Below are positions 1-8,419 of a DNA stretch of 41,858 nucleotides, piece by piece. Within the stretch, counting starts at the first letter, position 1. Every line of letters begins with the position of its first letter. The notes under the pieces are model-generated. The model was given only the letters and a program-made list of their open reading frames with translations, was not told the DNA's origin and did not search any database. The translations under genes were made by a program, and so were the position numbers. Where the stretch lies: positions 1 through 41,858 of the forward strand of contig JABDEN010000010.1 of the NCBI GenBank assembly GCA_013287025.1. Direction: 5' to 3'. Origin of the DNA: Gammaproteobacteria bacterium. GTDB taxonomy: Bacteria > Pseudomonadota > Gammaproteobacteria > DSM-16500.

Positions 1-19
1 GAATATCAAATATTATTGT

Positions 20-1537
20 GTGCAAGCGAAAGAAAAAATTCAATCTTCGGTTCGTTCATTGTGGACTTCTTATTATGTGCAGTCTTTTTATCAAGGAATT
101 ACTGCGCCGATTTATTCGCGTCATGCGATTCAAAAAATGTGGCGATCATCTCCACAGTTACGGGAAGAAATTGAAAATAGTACCGAACTAAATATTAATT
201 ATGCAGCACAATCGCTCTTACTTTATTTTGTTTATTATCGAATTATTCATCCGAGATTGTGTGGAGATCCCGAGGATATTTCAAGTTATTTATTAAGCCC
301 CTTGGATTCAGCGTTATATGGGATGATGATAATTTATTTATTGACTTATCAAATGCCTTATAATTTTTTACAAAATTTTTTTCATACATTGAATATTGCA
401 GAAATTGGCGGATATTCTGCACCAGAGTCTGAAATTATTGCTTGTGAATGTAAAGACAAACAAGAAACATTGGCGATAGGTCATAGTATTATTTTTTATG
501 CGTTAAACCGCTATGGAACAACTACGGTTTCACAATATATTACCCAAAAATATCAAAACAATTTTGCATGGATTGCATCATTCATTTTAGAATCGATGAG
601 TTTTGGATACCCATTATTAGAATATAAATTAGCAGCTGTAAAAACATGCACAAAACATCGTTTCGAAACTTTAATTCGTGATAATAAATTATATTGTTTA
701 TGGTTTGGAGCATCATTTGTTTTGGTATTATGGTTGTTAGATTATCTTAGTCGAAAAATTACTAACGCTGACAATAATATTTTTTTTCATGATGCCTTAT
801 TTAATGTTTTATTTAATTGTTATTCACTGACTTCGTTTGCAAGGCAAGAAAAATTTCCAGGAGGTGGGAAGCCAAGATTTGATTTGCTTGGTATTTTCAA
901 ATATTTGCTTGAAACTAATCCTCCGCAGCAATTTTATCAATTACTAAAACAAAGATATGACTTTGTGGAGATTGCAAAATCAAAAGCGATTAGTTCGTTT
1001 ATTACCATGCATGAAGATGAAATTTCAATATGGTTATCCACGGGTAAAGCGAAAGCTATCATGCTTGAGAATGTGCAAAACACAACATGGTTTACTTATG
1101 CAGAATGGATATTTAAACCGATTATTCAAATTCCTAGAGAAATCAAAAGTTATTTTAAAAATGGTTATTTGACATCGAAGTTAGAGATTATAGAAAAATT
1201 TCTAAATCTTGCAAAAGAGACGCAATCATTTAAAAATAAAAAAGAGTTTTGGCCGAATACCACATTCGTAACGAATGATGCGGATAATTTAAAAGACCAT
1301 CATTTTATTGTAAGAAATCCTTCTCTTAATAATATTCAAGATGGCTGGACAGAAATTACGGAAAATAAATCTATTGCACGAAATCATTCCGGACTTTTTA
1401 AAAAACCAAGACCGATTTCAGAGGCGGCTAAAAAAATTCTAGAAGATATTGGGCATCAAAAAAATATTCAAGAAATCACAAAATTTGAGACTTCTTCAAA
1501 ACTGGGATCCGAGCGCAATTTAAAAAAGAGGCTTTAA
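20..1537 (+). CDS. Multi-pass membrane protein of unknown function, possibly 5'-truncated by the window
   Basis: I do not recognise this 505-residue protein. Hydrophobic stretches are visible at roughly residues 65-75, 95-115 and 225-245 (a segment around LWFGASFVLVLWLLDYL), so it is probably an inner-membrane protein with several passes. The C-terminal third is hydrophilic and rich in Lys and Asn, which suggests a cytoplasmic tail. The first usable start is GTG at 20, but the frame is open to the window edge, so the true start may lie upstream. Its 3' end overlaps the convergent hemJ gene by 18 bp, leaving no room for a terminator between them. Membrane proteins of this kind with no known relatives are common in Legionellales; a host-directed role is possible but nothing here shows it. 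Confidence 0.7.
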   Translation: MQAKEKIQSSVRSLWTSYYVQSFYQGITAPIYSRHAIQKMWRSSPQLREEIENSTELNINYAAQSLLLYFVYYRIIHPRLCGDPEDISSYLLSPLDSALYGMMIIYLLTYQMPYNFLQNFFHTLNIAEIGGYSAPESEIIACECKDKQETLAIGHSIIFYALNRYGTTTVSQYITQKYQNNFAWIASFILESMSFGYPLLEYKLAAVKTCTKHRFETLIRDNKLYCLWFGASFVLVLWLLDYLSRKITNADNNIFFHDALFNVLFNCYSLTSFARQEKFPGGGKPRFDLLGIFKYLLETNPPQQFYQLLKQRYDFVEIAKSKAISSFITMHEDEISIWLSTGKAKAIMLENVQNTTWFTYAEWIFKPIIQIPREIKSYFKNGYLTSKLEIIEKFLNLAKETQSFKNKKEFWPNTTFVTNDADNLKDHHFIVRNPSLNNIQDGWTEITENKSIARNHSGLFKKPRPISEAAKKILEDIGHQKNIQEITKFETSSKLGSERNLKKRL

Positions 1538-1945
1538 GATCACCAAGAAGACAATACCTACCAAAAACAAAACGGGGATTTCGTTGATGAAGCGATAAAA
1601 AACATGCCCATGGACGTTTTTATTATTTTTAAACTGAAAAAGTAATTTCCCTAAATAAAAATGATAAATGAAGAGTAAGAGGACAAGCGTAAGTTTCGCA
1701 TGCATCCACGGCAATTTGCTATAAACCTGCCAATTTGCTAAATATAGCCAGCCCCCAAAGAAAATAGTGAGGACCGCGCCAGGGGTCATAATGCCGAAAA
1801 ATAGCTTTCTTTCCATGACCTTAAAGCGCTCGATGCTAATGGCATCTTCCGCCATGGCATGGTAGACGTATAACCTGGGTAGATAAAAAAGCCCACTGAA
1901 CCAGGTGACCATAAAAATAATATGTAAGGATTTGACCCACAACAT
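1520..1945 (-). CDS. hemJ: HemJ, protoporphyrinogen IX oxidase
   Basis: This 141-residue protein has the length and four-helix membrane layout of the HemJ (UPF0093) family, which oxidises protoporphyrinogen IX to protoporphyrin IX in haem synthesis in bacteria that lack HemG or HemY. Visible family marks are the N-terminal LHIIFMVTWFSGLFYLPRL with its conserved His, a central FGIMTPG segment, and PWMHAKL in the third helix, where His and Lys are typical of the family. The ATG at 1945 lies 58 bp from the divergent erpA start, so the two genes share a short promoter region. The 3' end overlaps the upstream membrane-protein gene in tail-to-tail orientation. The family call is strong. Confidence 0.93.
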   Translation of the reverse strand: MLWVKSLHIIFMVTWFSGLFYLPRLYVYHAMAEDAISIERFKVMERKLFFGIMTPGAVLTIFFGGWLYLANWQVYSKLPWMHAKLTLVLLLFIYHFYLGKLLFQFKNNKNVHGHVFYRFINEIPVLFLVGIVFLVILKPLF

Positions 1946-1946
1946 T

Positions 1947-1975
1947 TTCTCAATTAGCCCTTAGTTTGGTATAAT
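1947..1975 (+). promoter_or_regulatory. Probable sigma70 promoter of erpA
   Basis: A perfect TATAAT -10 box sits at 1970-1975, with a weak -35-like hexamer (TTCTCA) 17 bp upstream at 1947-1952. The predicted transcription start near 1982 is about 22 bp before the erpA ATG. The -35 box is poor, so an activator may be needed, but no operator can be assigned from this one copy. Confidence 0.5.
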
Positions 1976-2003
1976 ACCCGTTAATATTGACGAGAGAGTA
2001 AAA

Positions 2004-2357
2004 ATGAACAGTCCAGAATTATACATGACAGACAATGCAGCCGCAAAAGTCTTTGAATTGATCGAAGAAGAGGGTAACTTCGATTTAAAATTACGCGTAT
2101 ATATCACGGGCGGTGGATGTTCTGGTTTTCAATACGGTTTTAGTTTTGATGAAGCGGTCAATGCAGACGATTTATTGATTGAAAAATCCATGCCAACACA
2201 GCCACAAAAGGTTTATTTAGTCGTCGATCCTATGAGCTTACCTTATTTAATGGGTGCCGAAATTGATTACGAAGACGGTATAGAAGGCGCCCAATTTATC
2301 ATCCGTAATCCGAATGCCAAGACCACCTGTGGGTGCGGATCCTCTTTTTCAGCGTAG
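2004..2357 (+). CDS. erpA: ErpA, A-type iron-sulfur carrier
   Basis: This is a 117-residue A-type Fe-S carrier that passes clusters to apo-enzymes; in Escherichia coli ErpA serves the isoprenoid enzymes IspG and IspH. The three cluster-binding cysteines are in place: one in [11 protein letters not shown] (about residue 39) and two in TTCGCGSSF near the C-terminus. The length and the [16 protein letters not shown] start favour ErpA over IscA or SufA, which usually sit in isc or suf operons absent here. A GAGAGAG stretch eight bases upstream of the ATG acts as ribosome-binding site, and a good -10 box lies about 30 bp upstream. The gene appears to be transcribed alone. Confidence 0.95.
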   Translation: MNSPELYMTDNAAAKVFELIEEEGNFDLKLRVYITGGGCSGFQYGFSFDEAVNADDLLIEKSMPTQPQKVYLVVDPMSLPYLMGAEIDYEDGIEGAQFIIRNPNAKTTCGCGSSFSA

Positions 2358-2445
2358 CGATTTTGTTTCTTTTTTTCATCTTGAATTTTTTTATTTTTAG
2401 AGGTAGGGTTGTTGCCTCACGAGATTTTACAGGGTGAAAAATATA

Positions 2446-3843
2446 ATGAGCAATGAGCTATCGAAAAAACTACAAACGCGCCATATTAATATGATTGCCA
2501 TCGGGGGTTCGATTGGCACTGGTATTTTTTTAGCGAGCGGGTACACGGTTTCGGTAGGGGGTCCAGGTGGTGCATTGCTTGCCTATGTGTTAATGGCGCT
2601 CATTGTTTATTTTCTAATGACAAGCCTTGCCGAGATGAGTGCTTATAAGCCAACCACTGGCACATTTTGCGAATATTCTAGTTTATTTGTGGGTCCTTCG
2701 TTTGGTATCGCGATGGGTTATAACTATTGGTTGAATTGGGCCATCACGATTGCTGTCGATATATCCGCTGCGTCATTGATTATGAGTTATTGGTTCCCAG
2801 AAGTGCACAGTGTGATTTTTTCCCTTATGTTTTTTGCATTAATTTTTATTTCGAATTTTTATTCGGTACGTGTCTATGGCGAAGTAGAATATTTCATGTC
2901 CTTCGTCAAAGTTGCGGTGATTATTGTATTTATTGTCTTAGGCACGATGACTATTTTCGAGCAGCCACATTTTGGCACACAAAATTGGCATCAGGGTGAC
3001 GCACCGTTTCATAATGGTTTCTTGGGATTCATGACGGTTTTTTTATTTGCGGGCTTTTCTTTTCAAGGTACTGAATTAGTCGGGGTCGCATCAGGAGAAA
3101 CCAAAGATCCAGAAGTCACTATTCCTAAATCCATTCGTTATGTTTTTTGGCGTTTATTATTATTCTATATTGTGTCGATTACCATTATCACCTTGTTATT
3201 ACCCTATGATGATCCACGGCTTAGCATTCAAGACAATGTGACGACCAGTCCTTTTACGCTTATTTTTAGTCATTATTTTTCAACATACGCTGCAGATATT
3301 GTGAATTTTATTATTCTCATTGCCGTATTATCAGCGGCGAATGCAAGTATGTATTCGTCAACGCGTGTGCTTTGGTATTTAGGGCGATCCGGACAAGCGC
3401 CGAAAGTGTTTAGTCGACTCAATCCTTACGCCATCCCTATTGTTGCGTTATTAACTTCTGCATTAGTGGGTTCATTGGTTTTTCTATCCTCTTTTATTAG
3501 TAATGGGGTGTTGTTTAGCTATTTGATTCAATTGTCGACACTTTCTGGTTTTATCGCGTGGTTTGGTATTGCATTGAGCCACTATTTTTTCCGAAAAAAA
3601 TACTTGCCGGCCCACGGTGGTCTTTCGATGTTGACGTATAAATCACGTTTTTATCCGTACGCACAGATTATTTCGATGATTGCATTAATCATTATTATGG
3701 CTGCACAATTTATTCCGATTATGAGTACTGCTAATTATAAATTTTTGGATGTTTTGATTATTTATTCTTCTTTAATTTTATTTTGCATTATCTTTTTTGT
3801 GCATAAGTTTAAAAAAGGTGGGCGTGTCAGTAATCTGACCTAA
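2446..3843 (+). CDS. APC-superfamily amino-acid permease (AAT/LysP-like)
   Basis: This is an inner-membrane amino-acid/proton symporter of the APC superfamily, about 465 residues with 12 predicted helices. It starts with the family signature HINMIAIGGSIGTGIFLASG in helix 1, followed by PTTGTFCEYSSLFVGPSFG between helices 2 and 3, and FQGTELVGVASGETKDPEVTIP in the helix 6-7 region, all typical of the AAT group (LysP, AroP, GabP). The substrate cannot be read from the sequence; lysine or another basic amino acid is a reasonable guess. I chose ATG 2446 because AGGG at 2431-2434 is well placed for it; a GTG at 2434 in frame is the alternative and lies on that ribosome-binding site. Only 76 bp separate it from erpA. 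Confidence 0.9.
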   Translation: MSNELSKKLQTRHINMIAIGGSIGTGIFLASGYTVSVGGPGGALLAYVLMALIVYFLMTSLAEMSAYKPTTGTFCEYSSLFVGPSFGIAMGYNYWLNWAITIAVDISAASLIMSYWFPEVHSVIFSLMFFALIFISNFYSVRVYGEVEYFMSFVKVAVIIVFIVLGTMTIFEQPHFGTQNWHQGDAPFHNGFLGFMTVFLFAGFSFQGTELVGVASGETKDPEVTIPKSIRYVFWRLLLFYIVSITIITLLLPYDDPRLSIQDNVTTSPFTLIFSHYFSTYAADIVNFIILIAVLSAANASMYSSTRVLWYLGRSGQAPKVFSRLNPYAIPIVALLTSALVGSLVFLSSFISNGVLFSYLIQLSTLSGFIAWFGIALSHYFFRKKYLPAHGGLSMLTYKSRFYPYAQIISMIALIIIMAAQFIPIMSTANYKFLDVLIIYSSLILFCIIFFVHKFKKGGRVSNLT

Positions 3844-4175
3844 AGCCTTCGAAAGCTTTGACAGCTCTCTGTCTCGATTCCTGACAGTTTGCTAGGTGAG
3901 TGGTCATTTGGGCGTTCAAAATGCCAAGGAAATTGGATATTTGTTAAACAGAAAGAATTTAAAATAACCATTTTGTGTAAATAAAATAGATCGAAATATT
4001 GAAGTTGTTTATTTTTAACCTTTTTTCTGGTTAAAAAATGACGTCAATAGATTTTTTATTGAACAAAAAGTTCATAAAATAGACTTGCCTTATTTTTACA
4101 CAGTATCAAGTCTTGTATTGATTATGTTTAATTTAACGTATTTCGTATAAAAACGAACCGAAAAGGATATGCCTA
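3844..4175. other. Intergenic region with hairpins, no gene seen
   Basis: The first 20 bases after the permease stop can fold as AAAGC/GCTTT around CTTCGAAA, a weak terminator-like hairpin. Further on there is an inverted repeat AGACTTG (4081-4087) and CAAGTCT (4107-4113) 60-90 bases before the next start, in AT-rich DNA. It could be an operator or a leader hairpin for the secreted protein downstream. I see no open reading frame or RNA gene in this stretch. Confidence 0.4.
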
Positions 4176-5543
4176 ATGCATTTTTTAAAGGGATTCACGC
4201 TGTTTTTTCTCCTATGCACTTCAGTTTTTGCGAACCCGGTTACGGTTGGAAGTTTTAGTGATGGTCGTGATCATCCTATGTTGATTGCTTTCAAGGATAA
4301 TGCATGGACTTTTATCAACAATATCTCCGGTGTACCGCCGTCGCTTCAGCCGATTTATATGCTGAAGGTCGATTGCAAAAATAATGATTGTATTGCGGTG
4401 GGTGGCGGAATTGGAAGCGATAGTACATGGCCGTATATTTTACGAAGCGTTGATAATGGATCAAGTTGGCATTTTCCTTTTTCAGTACGAGACGTCCCAA
4501 GTGGAGCATTTGAATTCGAGATAAGTCTCGTCTCTTGTCAAAATGGTACTTGTGTGGCGGCAGGGTCCTATCATCAATTTGCAACTTGTAATTATCCCAT
4601 TTTTTTAACGAGTCAAGACAAGGGCAATCAGTGGAAAGTTGAATCTATTGCTAACTTACCAAATATTGGTAGTGACTGCGTTTATCCAACCGCGTTGAAA
4701 TGCTATCGTGACATTTGTATTGCGGTAGGAAAGCACATTAAATACTATAATTTTATGACAAGCGATCCTTTGTTATTCTTAAGTCAAAATAGCGGAAAAA
4801 CTTGGGGCTATCTCGATAAATCGAGTATGCACGACTTACCTTCTACGCTTAAAAATGCAAATACAGCAGGAGTCGATTGTATCGATAAAACGTGTGTGGT
4901 GGTTGGATCTTACGGGGATAGTACCGAAAGTTCCTACCCACTCATATTACGGTCGACGGATGAAGGTCGTACCTGGAATTTTTTAAAAAACTTACCCGCT
5001 TTTCCTGCCGCTAAAAACATTACATTGAAACACGTCGCATGCATCAATGAAATGTGTGTTGCAGGAGGAATGGCGGAGACAGGTAATGTTCGACAATTAT
5101 TGTTGATGAAAAGCGAAGATAAGGGAGCTTCCTGGTCCTTCGTGGATCCTATTGAAGAGTGGCCGAGAAGCGCAAGATTCAAAGATATTACCGCATTGGT
5201 TTGTTTGGCAACGGGATGTATTTTAACGGGTGAATTACAAGACGATTCGCCAAATGCGGATCCATATGACACTTTGCCATTTTTCTTAGTTAAGCTTGCT
5301 TCGAATAACACTTGGACTTTTACGCAACGTATCACTGGATTATCTTTACCAGAAAGTCATCCTTCGCTATATGCCACGAATTGCGATGCAGAAAAATGTT
5401 ATGCGGTTGGCGCATATGATAAAGATTCCACTTATTTACCCTTGATTCTTGAGAGTAAAGATGGCGGATTTTCTTGGAATTTTTCGAAAGACGTTATAAA
5501 TTTGCCGAGCAATTTTAAAAATGGGGTTTTATATGATGTTTAA
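4176..5543 (+). CDS. Secreted seven-repeat Asp-box beta-propeller protein with C-x4-C pairs
   Basis: A signal peptide (MHFLKGFTLFFLLCTSVFA, cleavage before NPVTV) leads a 455-residue exported protein. The mature part is seven repeats of about 60 residues. Each carries a C-x4-C pair followed by hydrophobic-x-G-G/S: CKNNDC, CQNGTC, CYRDIC, CIDKTC, CINEMC, CLATGC, CDAEKC. Most repeats also hold an Asp-box turn of the S-x-D-x-G-x-x-W type (SVDNGSSW, SQDKGNQW, SQNSGKTW, STDEGRTW, SEDKGASW, SKDGGFSW). This layout predicts a seven-bladed propeller of the sialidase/BNR fold with one short disulfide loop per blade. The sialidase catalytic set is not visible, so a binding or adhesion role is more likely than glycosidase activity. 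A ribosome-binding site AAAAGGA precedes the ATG. It stands alone, next to an integrated-element remnant. Confidence 0.75.
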   Translation: MHFLKGFTLFFLLCTSVFANPVTVGSFSDGRDHPMLIAFKDNAWTFINNISGVPPSLQPIYMLKVDCKNNDCIAVGGGIGSDSTWPYILRSVDNGSSWHFPFSVRDVPSGAFEFEISLVSCQNGTCVAAGSYHQFATCNYPIFLTSQDKGNQWKVESIANLPNIGSDCVYPTALKCYRDICIAVGKHIKYYNFMTSDPLLFLSQNSGKTWGYLDKSSMHDLPSTLKNANTAGVDCIDKTCVVVGSYGDSTESSYPLILRSTDEGRTWNFLKNLPAFPAAKNITLKHVACINEMCVAGGMAETGNVRQLLLMKSEDKGASWSFVDPIEEWPRSARFKDITALVCLATGCILTGELQDDSPNADPYDTLPFFLVKLASNNTWTFTQRITGLSLPESHPSLYATNCDAEKCYAVGAYDKDSTYLPLILESKDGGFSWNFSKDVINLPSNFKNGVLYDV

Positions 5544-5593
5544 AATGCATTATTAAGCGGTGCGCGAAAAAATAGATTAGAGGATTATCACTA

Positions 5594-5745
5594 ATGAATA
5601 CACTCAGAGCAAAAAATCGTAAGCCAACTCATCCCGGGCTATTTTACGAGAAGATGTGTTGCCATCATTAAATATTACTCAGACTGAATTGGCAGATAGG
5701 CTGGGGGTATCTAGGCGTACAGTTTCGCATATTCTTCACGAGTAA
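5594..5745 (+). pseudogene. higA-type antitoxin remnant, frameshifted and truncated
   Basis: Starting at ATG 5594, with AGAGGA upstream, the translation begins MNTLRAKNRKPTHPG, the N-terminus of HigA/VapI-family antitoxins. One base is missing in the GGG at 5636-5638. After shifting frame the protein continues AILREDVLPSLNITQTELADR and on through an XRE helix-turn-helix (LGVSRRTVSHILHE), then stops at 5743-5745. The intact family would run about 40 residues further. The sequence then passes directly into an integrase fragment, so a deletion fused the two. No higB toxin gene is left upstream. Confidence 0.75.
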
Positions 5746-6547
5746 AAAATTAACAGAACCTGGTGCGCTCGCCTCTCTTGCATCGATTAAGCTTATTGAC
5801 CTGACATCTGAATTGATAGAACAGTGGGCAAAGAGCGAGTCTATTAAAAGACCCACAAGAGCGCGCCTTTCATTGCGTTTATTAAAAGCATTTTTATTTT
5901 GGTGTAACAAACATCCTACGTATAAGATGATTATTGTAAATAACCCTGCTCAAAGCAAAAAAGCTCGCGAATATCTTGGCAAATCAAAATTAAAAAATGA
6001 TGTATTACAGCGTGAACAATTAAACGTATGGTTTGCAGCAGTAAAACAAATTGGGAATCCTATTATCAGCGCTTATTTACAAACATTATTATTAATCGGT
6101 TCTCGTCGTGAAGAATTAGCTGCATTACGTTGGAACGACGTCGATTTTCAATGGAATAGTATAACAATACATGACAAGGTGGATGGTATTCGAATTATTC
6201 CCTTAACACCGTATGTGGCTCATTTACTTTTTGTTTTACCTCGTCGTAATGAATGGATTTTTTCAAGTTTAACTTCTGAGTCAGGACGCTTAACGGACCC
6301 AAGCATCGCTCACAGAAGAGCTTGTGCTATTGCGGGATTGGATATGACGTTGCACGGATTGCGCCGAAGTTTCGCAACATTGTCTGAGTGGACAGAAGTG
6401 CCCGCCGGTATTGCAGCACAAATACAGGGTCATAAACCACAAGGTGTGCGTGAGCAAAATTATATTCGCCGTCCGCTGGATTTGTTGCGTATGTGGCATG
6501 TCAAATTTGAAGCTTGGATATTGAATGAGGCTGGGGTAGAAAAGTGA
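5741..6547 (+). pseudogene. Tyrosine integrase, C-terminal remnant of an older element
   Basis: This open frame lacks the N-terminal half of an integrase and enters the homologous sequence at SKKLTEPG, a point the full-length island integrase (6794-8098) also contains. The first internal ATG is at 5813. The core-binding part and the whole catalytic domain remain, with the catalytic set visible: Arg in GSRREELAALR, His-x-x-Arg in HGLRRSFATLS, His in GHKPQG and the nucleophile Tyr in REQNYIRRP. The two proteins are clearly paralogous along their shared length. The stop lies only 28 bp from the attL repeat. I read it as the leftover of an earlier, related island. The intact catalytic frame means a shortened product could still be made, but there is no promoter or ribosome-binding site I can support. 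Confidence 0.8.
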
Positions 6548-6575
6548 TTTTCTTGCTAGCCATTGTCAGACCTGG

Positions 6576-6622
6576 TGGCCAGAGGTGGAATCGAACCACC
6601 GACACGAGGATTTTCAGTCCTC
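6576..6622. repeat. attL: 47-bp copy of the 3' part of tRNA-Phe
   Basis: This 47-bp sequence is identical to 22027-22073, the 3' part of the tRNA-Phe gene, in the same orientation, and forms one border of the island. Just outside it (6573-6575) the minus strand reads CCA directly after the discriminator base, which the tRNA copy at the other border lacks. So this copy is the displaced original 3' end. The anticodon-loop region here forms a perfect inverted repeat, arms CACGAGGA (6603-6610) and TCCTCGTG (6618-6625) around TTTTCAG, as expected for a tyrosine-recombinase crossover site. Confidence 0.9.
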
Positions 6623-6746
6623 GTGACTGTTTATTTCTTAGTATTGATTGATATTCCGGAAATTAATAAAAATCATTTAAAACAATAAGTTATTATTGTT
6701 GTCATTTTTTCTGTGTTGATTTATATTCTGCAATATTCTGAATTTT

Positions 6747-6780
6747 GGGTTACAAAACGGTTACAAATCAGTTACAGGGA
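6747..6780. repeat. Three phased 11-bp GGTTACA repeats (candidate integrase arm sites, left)
   Basis: Three direct copies with exactly 11-bp spacing start at 6748, 6759 and 6770: GGTTACAAAAC, GGTTACAAATC, AGTTACAGGG. Two more copies with the same spacing lie just inside the other island border (21961-21982). Position and phasing match arm-type sites bound by the N-terminal domain of tyrosine integrases or by an excisionase. They lie directly upstream of the integrase start and could also control its expression. Confidence 0.6.
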
Positions 6781-6793
6781 AAAATTAGAGAAT

Positions 6794-8098
6794 ATGTCAA
6801 AAGTTAAACTAACAGCGGGAAGAATTGCGGCGTTTAAATGTGACGAAGAAAAAGAACAAGCTTTTTTATGGTGTGCCGAAGTGCCTGGGTTAGGGGTGCG
6901 AGCAACGTCAGGCTCTGACGATAAGCGATATATTTTTCAGTCAAAGGTTAACAGTAAGACTATGCGTGTCACCATTGGTCGAGTAAAGGCATGGAGTATT
7001 CCTGATGCGCAAATGGAGGCTCGCCGTTTACAAATGTTGATTGACCAAGGTAATGACCCTAGACAAGTGAAAATCGAGCAACAAGAAGTTAAAGAGGCTA
7101 AAGTAAAAGAAAATACGCAGCGTGCAATGCTTGCGTCTATCACAGCCATGATGGCTTGGTCTGAGTATGTTGCAGAGCGAGGACCGCTTTGGTCAGCGCT
7201 GCATTTGAGAGACCATCAGCGTGCCATTCGTGTTGGTGGTTTAGGACGCAAAAGAAGTAAAAAACTTACTGAACCCGGCACTTTATTGTCATTAATGTCT
7301 TTGAGGTTAGTTGATTTAAAGGAAGAGAAAATTGAAGAATGGGCTCGCATTGAAGGCGCGACACGCCCAACGCAAGCACGTTTATCGTTAAGGCTGCTAA
7401 AAGCTTTTTTATTTTGGTGTTCAAAACATTCTGTTTATAAACTCATAATTAAAGAAAATCCTGCTCAAAGTAAAAAAGCGCGTGAATGTTTAGGAAAAGC
7501 TAAAGTTAAAAATGATGTGTTGCAAAAAGAACAATTAAAAAAGTGGTTTGATGCAGTAAAACAAATTAATAATCCTGTTATCAGCGCTTATTTACAAACT
7601 TTATTGTTGACGGGTGCCCGCCGTGAAGAATTGGCGATGTTGCGCTATGAGCATGTGGACTTCCGGTGGAATAGCTTAACAATTCGTGACAAGGTGGAAG
7701 GGCAGCGAATTATACCATTAACGCCTTATGTAGCTTTTTTATTAAACTTACTGCCTAGGCGTAATGAGTGGGTGTTTTCTAGTCTTACATCTTCTAGTGG
7801 TCGTATTACTGACCCAAATATCGCGCATGCAAAAGCCTGTGCTGTTGCAGGTTTATATGTAAGTCTGCACGGGCTACGCCGAAGTTTTGCATCACTTTGC
7901 GAATGGACTGAAGTGCCAGCAGGTATTGCTGCGCAGATACAAGGACATGCGCCGCAGGGGGTGCGAGAGCAGAATTATATTCGTCGCCCGCTGGATTTAT
8001 TGCGTAAGTGGCATGCAAAGTTTGAGGAGTGGATTTTGCAAGAAGCTAAAATTGATTTTGACCAACAATCTAAGCGTTTGCAGTTAGTGGTAGGATGA
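6794..8098 (+). CDS. Tyrosine-type integrase of the tRNA-Phe island (P4-like)
   Basis: This recombinase integrates and excises the island at tRNA-Phe. About 434 residues from ATG 6794: an N-terminal DUF4102-type arm-binding domain (LTAGRIAAFKCDEEK to roughly residue 90, including GLGVRATSGSDDKRYIFQ), a SAM-like core-binding domain, and a C-terminal catalytic domain with Arg (TGARREELAMLR), His-x-x-Arg (HGLRRSFASL), His (GHAPQG) and Tyr (REQNYIRRP). The reading frame is open 27 codons further to 6713, but that part runs through the 11-bp arm repeats and has no good ribosome-binding site; MSKVKLT at 6794 is the usual kind of start. It lies 170 bp inside attL and reads away from it. A decayed paralogue sits just outside. 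Confidence 0.92.
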   Translation: MSKVKLTAGRIAAFKCDEEKEQAFLWCAEVPGLGVRATSGSDDKRYIFQSKVNSKTMRVTIGRVKAWSIPDAQMEARRLQMLIDQGNDPRQVKIEQQEVKEAKVKENTQRAMLASITAMMAWSEYVAERGPLWSALHLRDHQRAIRVGGLGRKRSKKLTEPGTLLSLMSLRLVDLKEEKIEEWARIEGATRPTQARLSLRLLKAFLFWCSKHSVYKLIIKENPAQSKKARECLGKAKVKNDVLQKEQLKKWFDAVKQINNPVISAYLQTLLLTGARREELAMLRYEHVDFRWNSLTIRDKVEGQRIIPLTPYVAFLLNLLPRRNEWVFSSLTSSSGRITDPNIAHAKACAVAGLYVSLHGLRRSFASLCEWTEVPAGIAAQIQGHAPQGVREQNYIRRPLDLLRKWHAKFEEWILQEAKIDFDQQSKRLQLVVG

Positions 8099-8186
8099 TT
8101 TTTTATTTATTAATGTTGATTATAGTTGATAAGTAACCATATAATACCCATACATTCTATGTATGGCAGCTTAAAAAGGAACACTC

Positions 8187-8417
8187 ATGGTCCAAATGCG
8201 CAAAGTAACAATGAATTTAACAGAGCGCGACGTGAAAAATACTGAGCGTCTCAGGCTCAAATTGCATACGCGTAGTAATGCGGAGGCTGTCAGTGCTGCT
8301 TTAACTATCACAAGTTCATTAAGTGATTTATTGGATGATAACAAAGAACTTATTATCCGTAGCAAAAATGGCGATATCGAAAAAGTTATTATTCCAGGAC
8401 TCACAGAACAAGAATAA
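8187..8417 (+). CDS. Small ribbon-helix-helix-like protein
   Basis: 76 residues starting MVQMRKVTMNLTERDVKNTERL, then LRLKLHTRSNAEAVSAALTITSSL. A short beta strand with alternating side chains followed by two helices with an R-S-N-A-E-A-V turn resembles ribbon-helix-helix (CopG/Arc-like) DNA-binding proteins. The rest (KNGDIEKVIIP) is a short tail seen in small island proteins of this type. AAAAAGGA precedes the ATG. It is the first gene of a probable operon with the next reading frame, 2 bp downstream, and could be a transcriptional repressor or a plasmid-type partition/antitoxin protein. Confidence 0.6.
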   Translation: MVQMRKVTMNLTERDVKNTERLRLKLHTRSNAEAVSAALTITSSLSDLLDDNKELIIRSKNGDIEKVIIPGLTEQE

Positions 8418-8419
8418 GG

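Noticed and set aside
2358..2445. Possible riboswitch or leader before the amino-acid permease
   Set aside because: Only one small hairpin (GAGG facing CCTC) fits in this short space; no lysine-riboswitch core is visible.
6590..6660. A second tRNA-Phe gene at the left border
   Set aside because: Only the 3' part is present; the 5' acceptor and D arm are missing, so it is an attachment-site copy.
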